A stretch of 64,000 nt of DNA from Muriicola sp041358175 (GCF_041358175.1 NZ_JBGKBE010000004.1:62001-126000); one strand, 5' to 3'; counted from the first letter of the stretch, positions 42,452 through 51,619 are shown. Made by a program: numbers and translations. The notes: generated from the letters alone by a model not told the origin.

Positions 42452-43321
42452 TTAGTCTTTCTTCATGGCAATAGGACCATGCTGGAAAAAATGTACATCC
42501 CTTTGTGGAAATGGAATAGTAACACCATTCTTCCTGAATTGATCATCTATTTTATAACGCATTTCACTGCGCATTCGGGGCACCCTAAATCCGTCTTCTA
42601 TAAAGAAGTTCAAAGAAAACACAAGAGCTGAATCTCCAAAGTCATCAAATTGAACAAAAGGAGGTGGGTCTCTTAAAACTCCCATTTGATCCGTGGCAAT
42701 TTCTTCCAAGATTTTTGTCACCAATTGCACATCACTGCCGTAGGCCACACCAACTACCAGTGATTCACGGGTAGTATTATAGTTCTGTGTATAATTGTAT
42801 ATCGTATTGGTTAAAAAGATATGGTTTGGAATAATGAGTACCTTGTCGTCTCGTGTTAAAGCTCTTGTACTTCTCAGGCGTATTTCGAAAACCTTTCCCA
42901 CTTTACCTTCCACCTCAATAATGTCCCCTACGTGTATGGATTGATCAAGAATCATCATAACCCCTGAAATAATGTCCTGAAAGAGGGTTTGCAAGGCAAA
43001 TCCCAAGCCTACGAATAAGGCGGCAGAAGCTGTCAGTAATACGGTCAGATTAACCCCTGAGGAATGAAGAATAACAGTGATGACCAGAACGTAAAAAAGG
43101 TATTTTAAAAAGGAAAAAATGCTGACAAACTTGTTTTTATCAGAGACGGGTAACTTCTTAACTACTAAATTATGAACAATCCGAAGCAAATAAGTAACCA
43201 CAACAATGGCAATGACTATAGAAAGAAAGGTTCCTACAGTGATATGAATACTCTCACTTTCAATAATCTGATAGGAAAGAAAGTCATTAAATTTCGAGAA
43301 AATTGTCTTTAGCTTTTCCAT
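42452..43321 (-). CDS. MscS-family mechanosensitive channel
   Basis: A 289-residue inner-membrane channel. Three transmembrane helices in about 22-120 (last: ALFVGLGFALQTLFQDIISGVMMI, the pore-lining TM3 with the MscS-type GxGxA and Q-x-x-F-x-D-(I/V)-x-SG pattern), then the beta domain (VGDIIEVEGKVGKVFEIRLRST with IIPNHIFL). Osmotic-stress release valve by family. One base separates it from the stop of the ABC permease gene, so it belongs to that operon. Confidence 0.92.
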   Translation of the reverse strand: MEKLKTIFSKFNDFLSYQIIESESIHITVGTFLSIVIAIVVVTYLLRIVHNLVVKKLPVSDKNKFVSIFSFLKYLFYVLVITVILHSSGVNLTVLLTASAALFVGLGFALQTLFQDIISGVMMILDQSIHVGDIIEVEGKVGKVFEIRLRSTRALTRDDKVLIIPNHIFLTNTIYNYTQNYNTTRESLVVGVAYGSDVQLVTKILEEIATDQMGVLRDPPPFVQFDDFGDSALVFSLNFFIEDGFRVPRMRSEMRYKIDDQFRKNGVTIPFPQRDVHFFQHGPIAMKKD

Positions 43322-43322
43322 C

Positions 43323-44660
43323 TCAGTATTTTAACCATTTAAATAATTCTTTATAACTGGGTTTTTTTCCATACATCAGAATTCCTACCCTGTAAATCTT
43401 TGCTGCCAGCCATACAATGCCTATAAAGGTAATCAGTAGAAAGAATATAGAAAGTACGAGTTGCCAGATTGGGACGCCACCTTCTCCTAGACCCCCCGGA
43501 AGCCTCATCAACATAACGATCGGTGAGGTAAGTGGAAAAAGTGAAAACCCTACTGCAATAGGTCCGTGAGGATTCCCAAATACAGAGAAGAAGCCCACAT
43601 AAATTGCCAGCATCAGAGGGAGAATAATCGGAAAAATAAATTGCTGTGTATCTGTTTCATTATCAACCGCTGCACCAATGGCCGCATAGATGGAGCTGTA
43701 AATAAGATAGCCCAGAACAAAATAGATCATAAAAAAGAAGATCAGCATGGCCCATGGAATCTGAAATAATTCATTGGCGTATAATTGCATCTCGCTGACA
43801 TCTGACCCCATACTACTCAGCTCACTTACTGTACCTCCCGGCAAAACTGAAGCGCTTTGAAATGCCGAAGTTTCCAATCCCAGAAATGACATCACCGTAA
43901 ACAATAATAAGGTTGCTGAAAAGATCCAGATGGCAAACTGTGTTAGTCCCGCCAGAGAAGTGCCTATGATCTTGCCCATCATTAACTGAAAAGGTTTTAC
44001 CGATGAAATAATTACTTCGATAATCCGACTGGTTTTTTCTTCAATTACACTACGCATCACAAAGCCGCCGTAGATGATAATAAACATCATGATAAGGTAG
44101 CCGAATCCACCACCTATAAAAGCTTTTAATTCATTGATTCCCTTTAAATTCTGTTGCCCTTCAAAGGTTTCGGTTTTAAGCTGGAACCCCGAATCTATTG
44201 ATGCAAATTCCTCTGCGGTAACCCCCAGCTCAATTAGTTTTTGTTGCCGTAACCGATCGCGAAAAATGGCATCAAGCCTATCGGTAATTCCCGAATTAGG
44301 TGCTTCTTTTGAATAGAAATAGGCCTGCCTGGCAACCTCTTCTGCCGTAGTTCCCTCGGGGAGATACAACAAGCCATAAAAGTTTTGGTTAATCACGGAA
44401 TCCCTTGCCTCGCTGAGATTCAGATCTCTGAGAACGACAAAAGACAAAGCCTCCGTTGACGCGAAATCATCAGAATAAAAGGGGCTTTCATTGAGAATTC
44501 CAATCACCCTGGTCTCACTATCGTTAATCTTTGTCAAATAGGCAATTAGGACAACCATCCCTACCATTAGGATTGGACTCAAGAAAGTCATGATCACAAA
44601 GGATTTATTTCTCACTTTAGCGAGGTATTCCCGTTTTATAATCAGGCCTAACTTATTCAT
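43323..44660 (-). CDS. ABC-2 type permease (NatB-like exporter subunit)
   Basis: A 445-residue integral membrane permease. The ATG at 44660 overlaps the stop of the ATPase gene by eight bases and opens the typical MNKLGLIIKREYLAKVRNKSFVIMT; an upstream in-frame start would add 13 residues without similarity. One N-terminal helix (about 20-45), a large extracytoplasmic domain, then five or six helices (about 195-430) typical of NatB/YhaP-type ABC-2 permeases. Partner of the ATPase at 44653; substrate unknown (sodium, lipids or peptides in relatives). Confidence 0.88.
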   Translation of the reverse strand: MNKLGLIIKREYLAKVRNKSFVIMTFLSPILMVGMVVLIAYLTKINDSETRVIGILNESPFYSDDFASTEALSFVVLRDLNLSEARDSVINQNFYGLLYLPEGTTAEEVARQAYFYSKEAPNSGITDRLDAIFRDRLRQQKLIELGVTAEEFASIDSGFQLKTETFEGQQNLKGINELKAFIGGGFGYLIMMFIIIYGGFVMRSVIEEKTSRIIEVIISSVKPFQLMMGKIIGTSLAGLTQFAIWIFSATLLLFTVMSFLGLETSAFQSASVLPGGTVSELSSMGSDVSEMQLYANELFQIPWAMLIFFFMIYFVLGYLIYSSIYAAIGAAVDNETDTQQFIFPIILPLMLAIYVGFFSVFGNPHGPIAVGFSLFPLTSPIVMLMRLPGGLGEGGVPIWQLVLSIFFLLITFIGIVWLAAKIYRVGILMYGKKPSYKELFKWLKY

Positions 44661-45588
44661 TGACAGATTTGCTTTGAACGGTTTTGATGAATATGTCATT
44701 GGCCGTGGGGATGGTCTCTACAAAATTATAAATGGTTCCTTTGGAAGAAAGCTGATTGAGCAGAGATCTGGTATCCCCGGAGGGTAGTTGAATCTGAAAT
44801 TCCAGTTCCGACGCGACAGGATCAAAGGAAGGAGATATTATCTGGAATCTTTCTGACAGTTCTTTGAGGAACTCCTCGCCTTGCTGAATGGCCATTCCTA
44901 CATTGTAGATGTTATTCTTATACTGCTTTTTAATATCGGATAGTTTCCCATCCAGAATCTTTTCAGCATTGTGCAGTAGTGTAATATATTCACAAATCTC
45001 TTCAACAGATTCCATTCGATGCGTAGAAAAGATTATTGAGGTTCCCTGTTCCTTCAGATGCAAAATCTCTTCTTTGATAATGTTCGCATTAATTGGGTCA
45101 AAACCGCTAAATGGCTCATCGAATATCAACAATTTGGGCTGGTGTAGTACGGTCACAATAAATTGTATTTTTTGTGCCATACCTTTAGAGAGTTCCTGTA
45201 TTTTTTTGTTCCACCAATCTCCTATCTGGAGACGATCAAACCAATAAAGCAACCTTTTTTTAGCTTCGGCTTTGGATAGACCTTTTAACTGGGCCAGGTA
45301 CAAAGCCTGTTCGCCCACTTTCATACTTTTATAAAGGCCTCTTTCCTCAGGCAAATACCCGATCATAGCAATATGATGCGGCTGCAGAGGTTCACCGGCA
45401 AAACGAATTTGTCCACTGTCCGGATACGTTATCTGGTTGATGATTCTGATAAGCGTGGTCTTACCCGCCCCATTAGGGCCTAACAATCCATAAATACTGT
45501 TAGCAGGTATTTCAAGGGAGACATCTTTAAGAGCAAATTGGGCTCCGAACTGTTTGGTAATCCGATCGGCAACCAGGATAGAACTCAT
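44653..45588 (-). CDS. ABC transporter ATP-binding protein (NatA-like)
   Basis: A 311-residue ATPase, with Walker A GLLGPNGAGKTTLIRII, Q-loop in GYLPEERGLY, signature LSKGMAQK (LSGGQ variant), Walker B LLIFDEPFSGFDP and H-loop in IFSTHRM. C-terminal extension (about 220-311) as in the YhaQ/NatA group. It pairs with the permease at 43323. A -7 box (45603-45610) precedes it, and MscS closes the operon. Confidence 0.93.
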   Translation of the reverse strand: MSSILVADRITKQFGAQFALKDVSLEIPANSIYGLLGPNGAGKTTLIRIINQITYPDSGQIRFAGEPLQPHHIAMIGYLPEERGLYKSMKVGEQALYLAQLKGLSKAEAKKRLLYWFDRLQIGDWWNKKIQELSKGMAQKIQFIVTVLHQPKLLIFDEPFSGFDPINANIIKEEILHLKEQGTSIIFSTHRMESVEEICEYITLLHNAEKILDGKLSDIKKQYKNNIYNVGMAIQQGEEFLKELSERFQIISPSFDPVASELEFQIQLPSGDTRSLLNQLSSKGTIYNFVETIPTANDIFIKTVQSKSVNE

Positions 45589-45602
45589 GCAGGCAATTTT
45601 TT

Positions 45603-45610
45603 CAAAGATA
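45603..45610 (-). promoter_or_regulatory. -7 promoter box of the NatA-NatB-MscS operon
   Basis: Minus strand TATCTTTG matches TAnnTTTG; implied transcription start near 45596, eight bases before the ATG. Confidence 0.45.
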
Positions 45611-45808
45611 TAGAATTGAGGGTAAAAGAATCAAGGTTTAGTCAATATAATAAAGCCCTTTTTAAGCTGCTTCCAAACAGGGTGAATACCGCATTCTTAA
45701 TCAAACCTCAATTCCTGTTATGACGCATCAGACAGAGAATGGAATGTGATAAAATTAGAGGAAAAAATTAGCTGCAGAGTAGATCATACTACCCTTAAAA
45801 AAGCAAAA

Positions 45809-45834
45809 CCCATCCCCGAAGGATCGAGGATGGG
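45809..45834 (-). terminator. Terminator after dnaJ
   Basis: Minus strand: CCCATCC pairs with GGATGGG (45834-45828 with 45815-45809), followed by TTTTGCTTTTTT. It ends the grpE-dnaJ unit about 90 bases after the dnaJ stop. Confidence 0.75.
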
Positions 45835-45923
45835 AAAAAAATTGCTATGAAAAAGAAAATTAATATTGGTTGCCCAATATCGAACCAAATATACGTTTTT
45901 TATTTAATTCGGGATTCATTGGT

Positions 45924-47036
45924 TTAAGAAAACATGTCTTTTACTTTTTCAAAAAATGATTTATCCGATTTCTCCGGCTTGGGCTCAAAATTTTCATTTT
46001 GACTCATTTTTTCAAAAAATTCACGTTGTTCCTTATTTAGCTCCTTTGGAGTCCATACATTGACGTGGACAAGAAGATCTCCACTCCCATATCCGTTGAG
46101 GTTATTAATCCCCTTTCCGCGAAGGCGAAGTATTTTTCCCGACTGTATTCCGGGTTCGAGTTTTATCCTCACTTTCCCCCCTACAGTATCGATTTCTTTG
46201 GAGGTACCCAGTACAGCATCTGAGATGCTTACATAAAGATCGTAATGCAGGTTATCCCCCTCCCTTTTCAGGGTTTCGTGCTCCCTGGTTTCAATAGCTA
46301 CCAGAAGATCTCCCGGAATACTGTTTCCAGGAGCTTCATTTCCTTTATTACTTACCTTGAGCTGCATTCCGTCTTCCACCCCGGCCGGAATTTTAATAGA
46401 AACTGTCTCTTCAACTACCTTTAATCCCTGAGCATCTGCATCTGCAGGACGATGATCTATGATCTGTCCACTTCCCCCACAACTGCTGCAGGTGGCTGCC
46501 GTTTGCATTCGTCCCAGGATGGTATTGGTAATTTTGGTGACCTGTCCGTTACCATTACAGCTAGCACAGGTATTGTAAGTAACGCCCTCGGCCTTTACTT
46601 TTCGCTTTACTTTTACTTTCTTTTCTACACCCTGGGCTACTTCTTCGAGTGTTAGCTTTACCCGGATCCTGAGGTTACTTCCCTTCACCCGGCGCTGACC
46701 ACCCCCAAAGCCTCCAAAACCTCCAAAACTTCCACCAAAGGCACTGCCGAATATATCTCCAAACTGGCTGAAGATATCTTCCATATTCATACCTCCACCA
46801 CCAAATCCACCACCTTCAAAGGCAGCATGACCGTATTGATCATACCTGGCCCGTTTATCAGGATCACTGAGGACTTCATAGGCTTCAGCCGACTTTTTAA
46901 ACATTTCTTCTGCCTTAGCGTCACCAGGATTTTTATCCGGATGGTATTCCAAAGCCTTTTTTCTGTAAGCCTTTTTTATCTCAGCAGCAGTGGCCGATTT
47001 GCTGATCCCCAGTATTTCGTAAAAATCTTCTTTCAT
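45924..47036 (-). CDS. dnaJ: DnaJ chaperone with a half zinc finger
   Basis: A 370-residue Hsp40 co-chaperone that stimulates DnaK ATPase. J domain (1-70) with the HPD tripeptide at 32-34; a Gly/Phe-rich region (about 74-115); then the zinc-finger region with only two CxxCxGxG repeats, CASCNGNG (157-164) and CSSCGGSG (183-190), instead of four; then the C-terminal substrate domains (SIKIPAGVEDGMQLKV, and VHVNVWTP near the end). Nine bases after grpE on the same strand; dnaK is not in the window. Confidence 0.96.
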   Translation of the reverse strand: MKEDFYEILGISKSATAAEIKKAYRKKALEYHPDKNPGDAKAEEMFKKSAEAYEVLSDPDKRARYDQYGHAAFEGGGFGGGGMNMEDIFSQFGDIFGSAFGGSFGGFGGFGGGQRRVKGSNLRIRVKLTLEEVAQGVEKKVKVKRKVKAEGVTYNTCASCNGNGQVTKITNTILGRMQTAATCSSCGGSGQIIDHRPADADAQGLKVVEETVSIKIPAGVEDGMQLKVSNKGNEAPGNSIPGDLLVAIETREHETLKREGDNLHYDLYVSISDAVLGTSKEIDTVGGKVRIKLEPGIQSGKILRLRGKGINNLNGYGSGDLLVHVNVWTPKELNKEQREFFEKMSQNENFEPKPEKSDKSFFEKVKDMFS

Positions 47037-47045
47037 AATTTCAGA

Positions 47046-47621
47046 TTAATTGCCAACCACCACTTTGGGGTGTCTGATAATCTTATCTCCCAGATTATAA
47101 CCCTTCTCTACCACATCGATGATCTTCCCTTTTAATTTCTTGTTGGGTGCCGGGATCTGTGTTATGGCGTCGTGAATTTCAGCATCAAAAGCGTCGCCTT
47201 CCGCAGCCTTTATTTCTTCAAGACCTTTAGACTTTAAGGTATCTTTAAACTTATTGTAAATGAGTTCAACTCCCTTGAACATTTCATTTTCTGAAGATTT
47301 TCCTAATTCTTTCAGGGCGCGTTCAAAGTCGTCCAAAACCGGAAGGAGCGAAACCATGACTTCCTGGCCGGCGGTTTTAAAAAGTTCCATCCGCTCTTTG
47401 GCAGTCCGTCTCTTGAAATTTTCAAATTCAGCAAAAAGTCGAAGAAATTTATCTTTCTCCTTCTCTAATTCCCCTTCGAGCTTTTCCACCTCTGATAAGG
47501 GAGCGGATTCTTCCTGATCCATTGAACCCTGGGATTCCTGGTTCTCTTCTGCCTGAGTCTCTTCGTTGTGCAATTCGTTCACTATCTCCTCCGTTTCTTC
47601 TGTTCTTTCTTTTTTACTCAT
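47046..47621 (-). CDS. grpE: GrpE nucleotide exchange factor
   Basis: A 191-residue dimeric nucleotide exchange factor for DnaK. Acidic N-terminal coil (1-55, Glu-rich), long helix with the conserved DKFLRLFAEFENFKRRTAKERMEL (quoted in parts: FLRLFAEFENFKRRT), helix bundle LLPVLDDFERAL and the C-terminal beta part with GDxFDxxxHxA-like (GDAFDAEIHDAI) and VEKGYNLGDKIIRHPKVVV. First gene of grpE-dnaJ; its promoter is at 47662-47694. Confidence 0.97.
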   Translation of the reverse strand: MSKKERTEETEEIVNELHNEETQAEENQESQGSMDQEESAPLSEVEKLEGELEKEKDKFLRLFAEFENFKRRTAKERMELFKTAGQEVMVSLLPVLDDFERALKELGKSSENEMFKGVELIYNKFKDTLKSKGLEEIKAAEGDAFDAEIHDAITQIPAPNKKLKGKIIDVVEKGYNLGDKIIRHPKVVVGN

Positions 47622-47661
47622 TGCTCTTTGCGTTTTTTAGGACAATGTTAATTGAAGATGG

Positions 47662-47694
47662 CAAAAGTACTGCCATTTATCTTAAAATGTCAAA
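47662..47694 (-). promoter_or_regulatory. Promoter of grpE-dnaJ (-33 and -7 boxes)
   Basis: Minus strand TTTG (47694-47691), 21 bases, TACTTTTG (47669-47662). Transcription would start near 47655, with a 34-base leader. No HrcA-type CIRCE repeat was seen here. Confidence 0.6.
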
Positions 47695-47757
47695 ATGTCA
47701 CAAAAAAAACACCCTCGAAAAAGGATGATTTAAAAGTTCCAGGCCTGATATCAAGAC

Positions 47758-48708
47758 TTAAACGAATTCTTTGTGGTAGATATCACTTTCCTCTTCTTCC
47801 GGGAGAATGACGTTTTGAAGGGCACTACAAATATTTTTATAATAAAACTCGAATCCTTCTTCTTCAATTTTCTTGCTACTCACCCGCTGACTTACAAACA
47901 ACAGCAAGGACATCTCTCCCAGAATTAGTCGCATAAGCCCCCGGGGAATATTAGGCAGAAATAAAGGTCTGTTGAGAATTTCTGCTATTTCCTTTACAAG
48001 TCGGTTATTAGTAACCGGGTTTGGCGCCACCCCATTAAATACACCATCAATACTGTGTTCCACAATAAATAAAAATTGCCTTGCCAGATCATCGATATGA
48101 ATCCAGGATTGCCATTGTTCCCCGCTGCCAAAAGCCGCACCAACATAGGCCTTTACAGGTCTCACCAATGCAGGAAGGGCACCACCCTCCATCGAGAGTA
48201 CCAATCCAACACGTAGGGTGGCTACAGAAAATGAAAATTGTGAAAATTCTTGAATTTCCTGCTCCCATTTTGCAACTACTTCCCCCAGAAAGCTGTCGTC
48301 AACATCTTTTTCATCCTCAGTGTAGTAATGATCAAAAGAATGAGGATAAATTCCAATTGCCGAAGCAGAAACAAAGGATGTTATTTCTTCGGTATTGATT
48401 TTTTCCAGAGCTGATCTTAGGGTACGCAGACTATCAATTCTACTACTGAGAATCTTTTTTTTGTTCGATCTTGTCCACCGCTGTGAAATGGATGATCCCG
48501 CAAGATTGATTACAGCCGAAACACCGTCGAAACAAGCCATATCAATTTCTCCTTTACGAGGATTCCAATAGAATCCTTTTAAGTCATTCTCCTGGGTAAG
48601 CTTTTGTTTTTGGGTAGAGAGGTAGTTAACGTCGATGTTATTTTCGCGGCATTTCTGAACTATGGCACTGCCAATCAACCCCGTCGCCCCTGTGATCAAA
48701 ATGCGCAT
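47758..48708 (-). CDS. TIGR01777-family SDR epimerase-like protein
   Basis: A 316-residue extended short-chain dehydrogenase. N-terminal dinucleotide motif GATGLIGSAI (7-16), then AVINLAGSSIS, the middle SSRIDSLRTL, the SASAIGIYPHS catalytic-region motif, and a C-terminal DUF1731 domain (about 250-300, with LPNIPRGLMRLILGEMS and QRVSSKKIEEEGFEF). In the family it is an NADP-binding protein linked by some authors to cell-division control; substrate unknown. Confidence 0.87.
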   Translation of the reverse strand: MRILITGATGLIGSAIVQKCRENNIDVNYLSTQKQKLTQENDLKGFYWNPRKGEIDMACFDGVSAVINLAGSSISQRWTRSNKKKILSSRIDSLRTLRSALEKINTEEITSFVSASAIGIYPHSFDHYYTEDEKDVDDSFLGEVVAKWEQEIQEFSQFSFSVATLRVGLVLSMEGGALPALVRPVKAYVGAAFGSGEQWQSWIHIDDLARQFLFIVEHSIDGVFNGVAPNPVTNNRLVKEIAEILNRPLFLPNIPRGLMRLILGEMSLLLFVSQRVSSKKIEEEGFEFYYKNICSALQNVILPEEEESDIYHKEFV

Positions 48709-48817
48709 ATAGCTTTTTTTGTAAAGATATTTGTTTTGCGGAGGAAAAGGCGGGGCTTTATATAAGGTTTAACAATGTTGTCTAAGGTTTTATTCTATTT
48801 ACAATTACCTTTTGGAA

Positions 48818-49480
48818 TCATTTCTTAATAGCTCGAAGCATTTCCCGTTTTCCCGGCGGACCTGGGAGACGCTCAACGTTAAAACCTACTGCATCCATAG
48901 CTCGTCTTACACTTCCTTTGGCCGAATAAGTAACCAGTATTCCTTTATCTTTAAGAGCATTAAACATTTTCTGAAATATATCCTGGGTCCATAACTCGGG
49001 CTGCACCCTTGCTCCAAAAGCATCGAAATAGATAAGGTCATATTCGCCCTCTGAGTTGATCTCCCTGAAATCCAGTTTATTTTTATTCAGAATAAAATTC
49101 GGAGACAGAGGTATTGCCTCCTCCCAATCACAGCTGTGCATTTGATTAAATGTGGCATCTAACTGGGGTAGTTGCAGGGCTTCCACATAATTTAACTCGC
49201 CAACTTCTTCAGGGGAAACAGGAAAGGCTTCTACCCCGGTGTATTTAATGTGTAAATTTCGCTTTATCCCTTCGTGAAGGGTGATCAGAGCATTGAGTCC
49301 GGTTCCAAAGCCAACTTCCAGGATGGCAATAGGATTTTTCAGAGAAGCATGCAGCCCGTGTTTGATAAATACATGATAGGCTTCCTGTATCGCCCCGTGC
49401 TTGGAGTGGTATTGTTCATTCCATTCATCAAGGGAAATAGTCTTTGATCCATCGCCGGTTGTAATAATGGATCTTTTCAC
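48818..49480 (-). CDS. mnmD: MnmD, tRNA 5-methylaminomethyl-2-thiouridine methyltransferase
   Basis: A 220-residue S-adenosylmethionine-dependent methyltransferase (DUF752) that makes the last step of mnm5s2U34 in tRNA. Motifs: SKHGAIQEAYHVFIKHGL at the N-terminus, ILEVGFGTGLNALITL (SAM site), DLIYFDAFGARVQPELW, and VTYSAKGSVRRAM near the end. It is a stand-alone MnmD; the oxidoreductase half found in E. coli MnmC is absent. It follows the DUF4920 lipoprotein gene by a one-base gap. Confidence 0.93.
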   Translation of the reverse strand: MKRSIITTGDGSKTISLDEWNEQYHSKHGAIQEAYHVFIKHGLHASLKNPIAILEVGFGTGLNALITLHEGIKRNLHIKYTGVEAFPVSPEEVGELNYVEALQLPQLDATFNQMHSCDWEEAIPLSPNFILNKNKLDFREINSEGEYDLIYFDAFGARVQPELWTQDIFQKMFNALKDKGILVTYSAKGSVRRAMDAVGFNVERLPGPPGKREMLRAIKK

Positions 49481-49481
49481 A

Positions 49482-49985
49482 TCAATTTGTTAACCGAACC
49501 CCGTCGGCAACGAAGCTATAAGTAGATTTAGGTGTTGTGATCCGATCGATCTCTTCTTTTGTAGCGCCTCCGTCCTCGGCGTAATGCTTCTGGTCTTCAA
49601 CACTTATTGTTTCAGTAAAAGCTTTGCCGCGAAGGGTTACTTCCCTGCCAGCAATATCCTTTGGAACAAAAAATCCGTAATCTTTAAATGTCACGCGTAT
49701 TTCTTCCTCTTCTCCCAGTGCAACTTTCATCCAGCATCCTTTCATCTGACAAACTTCGGTAACTTCTCCGCTAAAGGTGACATCAAGGCTATCAGTTTGC
49801 TGAAGCCCGGTAATTGCTTTTGCCATATCGGATGCTGATTTTACTTCATCGGCTTCAAAAGCGCTGCCAAAAACAGTGGCCACCTCTTTTTCTGCTTCTT
49901 TTACCGGCGTTTCTGTTTGAGAATTCTTCTCCTTACAACTCCCCAGAAGAAGAAAAACAACAAGGATAATGTTAAAACCTTTCAT
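49482..49985 (-). CDS. DUF4920 lipoprotein
   Basis: A 167-residue protein with a lipoprotein signal (lipobox LLGSC, Cys 16). Mature domain (about 40-165) with VTFSGEVTEVCQMKGCWMKVAL, which matches DUF4920 (an OB-like fold with the Cys-x-x-(K)-G-C-W-M motif), and ATKEEIDRI near the end. Possibly binds a metal through CQMKGCWM; function unknown. Directly upstream of mnmD. Confidence 0.85.
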   Translation of the reverse strand: MKGFNIILVVFLLLGSCKEKNSQTETPVKEAEKEVATVFGSAFEADEVKSASDMAKAITGLQQTDSLDVTFSGEVTEVCQMKGCWMKVALGEEEEIRVTFKDYGFFVPKDIAGREVTLRGKAFTETISVEDQKHYAEDGGATKEEIDRITTPKSTYSFVADGVRLTN

Positions 49986-50065
49986 TTTATTTAGAATTTG
50001 AGATTACTCTGCAAAGCTGGTCATTTTTCGCTTAAAAAAGAAGGAATAAGAGGGTATAAATGTTT

Positions 50066-50073
50066 AATTTTGA
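50066..50073 (+). promoter_or_regulatory. -7 promoter box of ilvE
   Basis: TAATTTTG matches TAnnTTTG, 17 bases before the ATG at 50091. It confirms that the longer frame from 49998 is not translated. Confidence 0.5.
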
Positions 50074-50090
50074 GAAGTAAAACACAACAT

Positions 50091-51158
50091 ATGGAGACTA
50101 CCACAGGGAAAATAATTGTTGAGAAAATAAAGGAATCCAAGATCGCCAAGGTAGATTTTTCCAATCTTCCTTTCGGAAAGGTCTATTCAGATCATATGTT
50201 GGTTTGCGATTATAAGGACGGGGCATGGCAAACCCCTCACATTAAACCATACGGTCCTATATCCTTAGATCCGGCGGCCAAGATCTTTCATTACGGGCAA
50301 TCCGTTTTTGAAGGAATGAAAGCCTACAAGGACGCTGAAGGGCAGGCCTGGCTTTTCAGACCTGACGAAAACCAGAAAAGACTCAATATATCTTCCAAAC
50401 GAATTTCCATTCCAGAGCTTCCTAAGGAAATATTTATGGAAGGCCTGCGTACGCTTTTAAAACTGGAAAAAGACTGGATTCCTACCACTCCGGGAAGTTC
50501 ATTATATGTAAGGCCTTTTATATTTGCTTCAGGCGTGGGATTGCATGCCTCTCCTGCAGATCAGTACAAATTCTTTATTGTCTGTGCTCCTTCCGGACCC
50601 TATTTTGCCGGGAAGATCAAAGTTCTCATAGAGGAGAAGTATTCGCGGGCTGCTAACGGAGGGGTCGGATTTGCAAAGGCTGGAGGAAATTACGCCGGGC
50701 AGTTTTATCCCACTCAACTCGCGGTTGAAAAGGGCTATCAGCAAGTGATTTGGACCGATGACAATACGCATGAGTACATAGAAGAGGCCGGAGCCATGAA
50801 TATCTTTGTTCGAATCAATGATACACTAATGACCAGTCCGGTTAGTGATCGAATCCTGGATGGTGTTACGAGAAAAAGTGTTCTCGATATTGCAAAGGCT
50901 GAGGATATTCCGGTAGAAATTCGAAAAATTAGGGTTGAGGAGCTTATTTCAGCCTCTAAAAACGGTAGCCTGAAAGAGATGTTTGGTGCAGGTACTGCGG
51001 CCGTAATTTCTCCTATATCAGGTTTCGGACACAGAGATGCAGACTATATGTTACCAGAATTGGAGAATAGCTATGCCTCACTCCTGAAAAAACGAATAAC
51101 AGACATTCAGTACAACAGGGCAGAAGATCCTTTTGGGTGGCGATTTAAAATCGACTAG
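50091..51158 (+). CDS. ilvE: Branched-chain amino-acid aminotransferase
   Basis: A PLP-dependent fold-type IV transaminase of 355 residues that makes Val, Leu and Ile from their keto acids, or starts their breakdown. Motifs: FHYGQSVFEGMKAYK, the RPxxNxxR (RPDENQKRLNIS) region, the Schiff-base Lys in GFAKAGGNYAG, EYIEEAGAMNIFV, and GVTRKSVLDIA. It matches the BCAT subfamily I lengths. No leader peptide rich in branched-chain codons was noticed. Single gene with a -7 box. Confidence 0.93.
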   Translation: METTTGKIIVEKIKESKIAKVDFSNLPFGKVYSDHMLVCDYKDGAWQTPHIKPYGPISLDPAAKIFHYGQSVFEGMKAYKDAEGQAWLFRPDENQKRLNISSKRISIPELPKEIFMEGLRTLLKLEKDWIPTTPGSSLYVRPFIFASGVGLHASPADQYKFFIVCAPSGPYFAGKIKVLIEEKYSRAANGGVGFAKAGGNYAGQFYPTQLAVEKGYQQVIWTDDNTHEYIEEAGAMNIFVRINDTLMTSPVSDRILDGVTRKSVLDIAKAEDIPVEIRKIRVEELISASKNGSLKEMFGAGTAAVISPISGFGHRDADYMLPELENSYASLLKKRITDIQYNRAEDPFGWRFKID

Positions 51159-51191
51159 ATTAATATCAGGGGTATCAGGTTAAGTTGCTCC

Positions 51192-51578
51192 TTACTTGTC
51201 GAGGATGGCCTTGATATCCGGTTTAAAATAAGAAGGACCTTTCAATACTTTCCCATCCTCACGGTATATGGGTTTCCCATCTTCCCCGAGCTTACTCATA
51301 TTGCTGCGCTGAATCTCCTCGAAAACCTCTTCAATAATATGTTGCATCCCGTGCTCGAGAATGGTTCCACATAAAATATAGAGCATATCCCCCAGGGCAT
51401 CTGCGACTTCCACGAGATCACCTTTCTGAGCTGCTTCATAGTACTCTTCGTTCTCTTCGTCCATTAGATTGTAACGCAGTAAGTTTTTAGCCTCCCCCAA
51501 ATTGGCTTTGGGAGTTTCCGACACTCCAAGACCGAAGGAGCGATGAAATAGGGCAACGGCATCTATCTTGCTTTTCAT
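51192..51578 (-). CDS. MazG-like nucleoside triphosphate pyrophosphohydrolase
   Basis: A 128-residue all-alpha NTP-PPase-like protein. The metal site is built from the EENEEYYEAA helix (E-x-x-E) and the EVADALGDMLYI helix (D-x-x-D), as in the MazG/PRA-PH superfamily. The tail holds EDGKPIYREDGKVLKGPSYFKPDI, common in Bacteroidota homologues. It probably hydrolyses (d)NTPs to NMPs as house cleaning. Between ilvE and the small membrane protein genes. Confidence 0.85.
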   Translation of the reverse strand: MKSKIDAVALFHRSFGLGVSETPKANLGEAKNLLRYNLMDEENEEYYEAAQKGDLVEVADALGDMLYILCGTILEHGMQHIIEEVFEEIQRSNMSKLGEDGKPIYREDGKVLKGPSYFKPDIKAILDK

Positions 51579-51595
51579 GGTATCGCTTTTTGACG

Positions 51596-51603
51596 TAGTT
51601 TTG
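51596..51603 (+). promoter_or_regulatory. -7 box upstream of the 62-residue membrane protein gene
   Basis: TAGTTTTG matches TAnnTTTG, 16 bases before the ATG at 51620. It gives some support to the small frame being a real gene. Confidence 0.4.
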
Positions 51604-51619
51604 TGCTAAAATATAAAAT

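Larger units (their letters stand above)
45589..45923. other. 335-base stretch with no gene
   Basis: It lies between the ABC operon (start 45588) and the end of dnaJ (45924). It contains the -7 box of the ABC operon at 45603-45610 and the dnaJ terminator at 45809-45834. The rest is AT-rich; a 26-codon ATG frame at 45847 has no support. No RNA gene was recognised. Confidence 0.6.

Noticed and set aside
45847..45927. A 26-codon frame beginning ATGAAAAAG in the gap before dnaJ
   Set aside because: No conservation or promoter support; the start is in the A-rich flank of a terminator.
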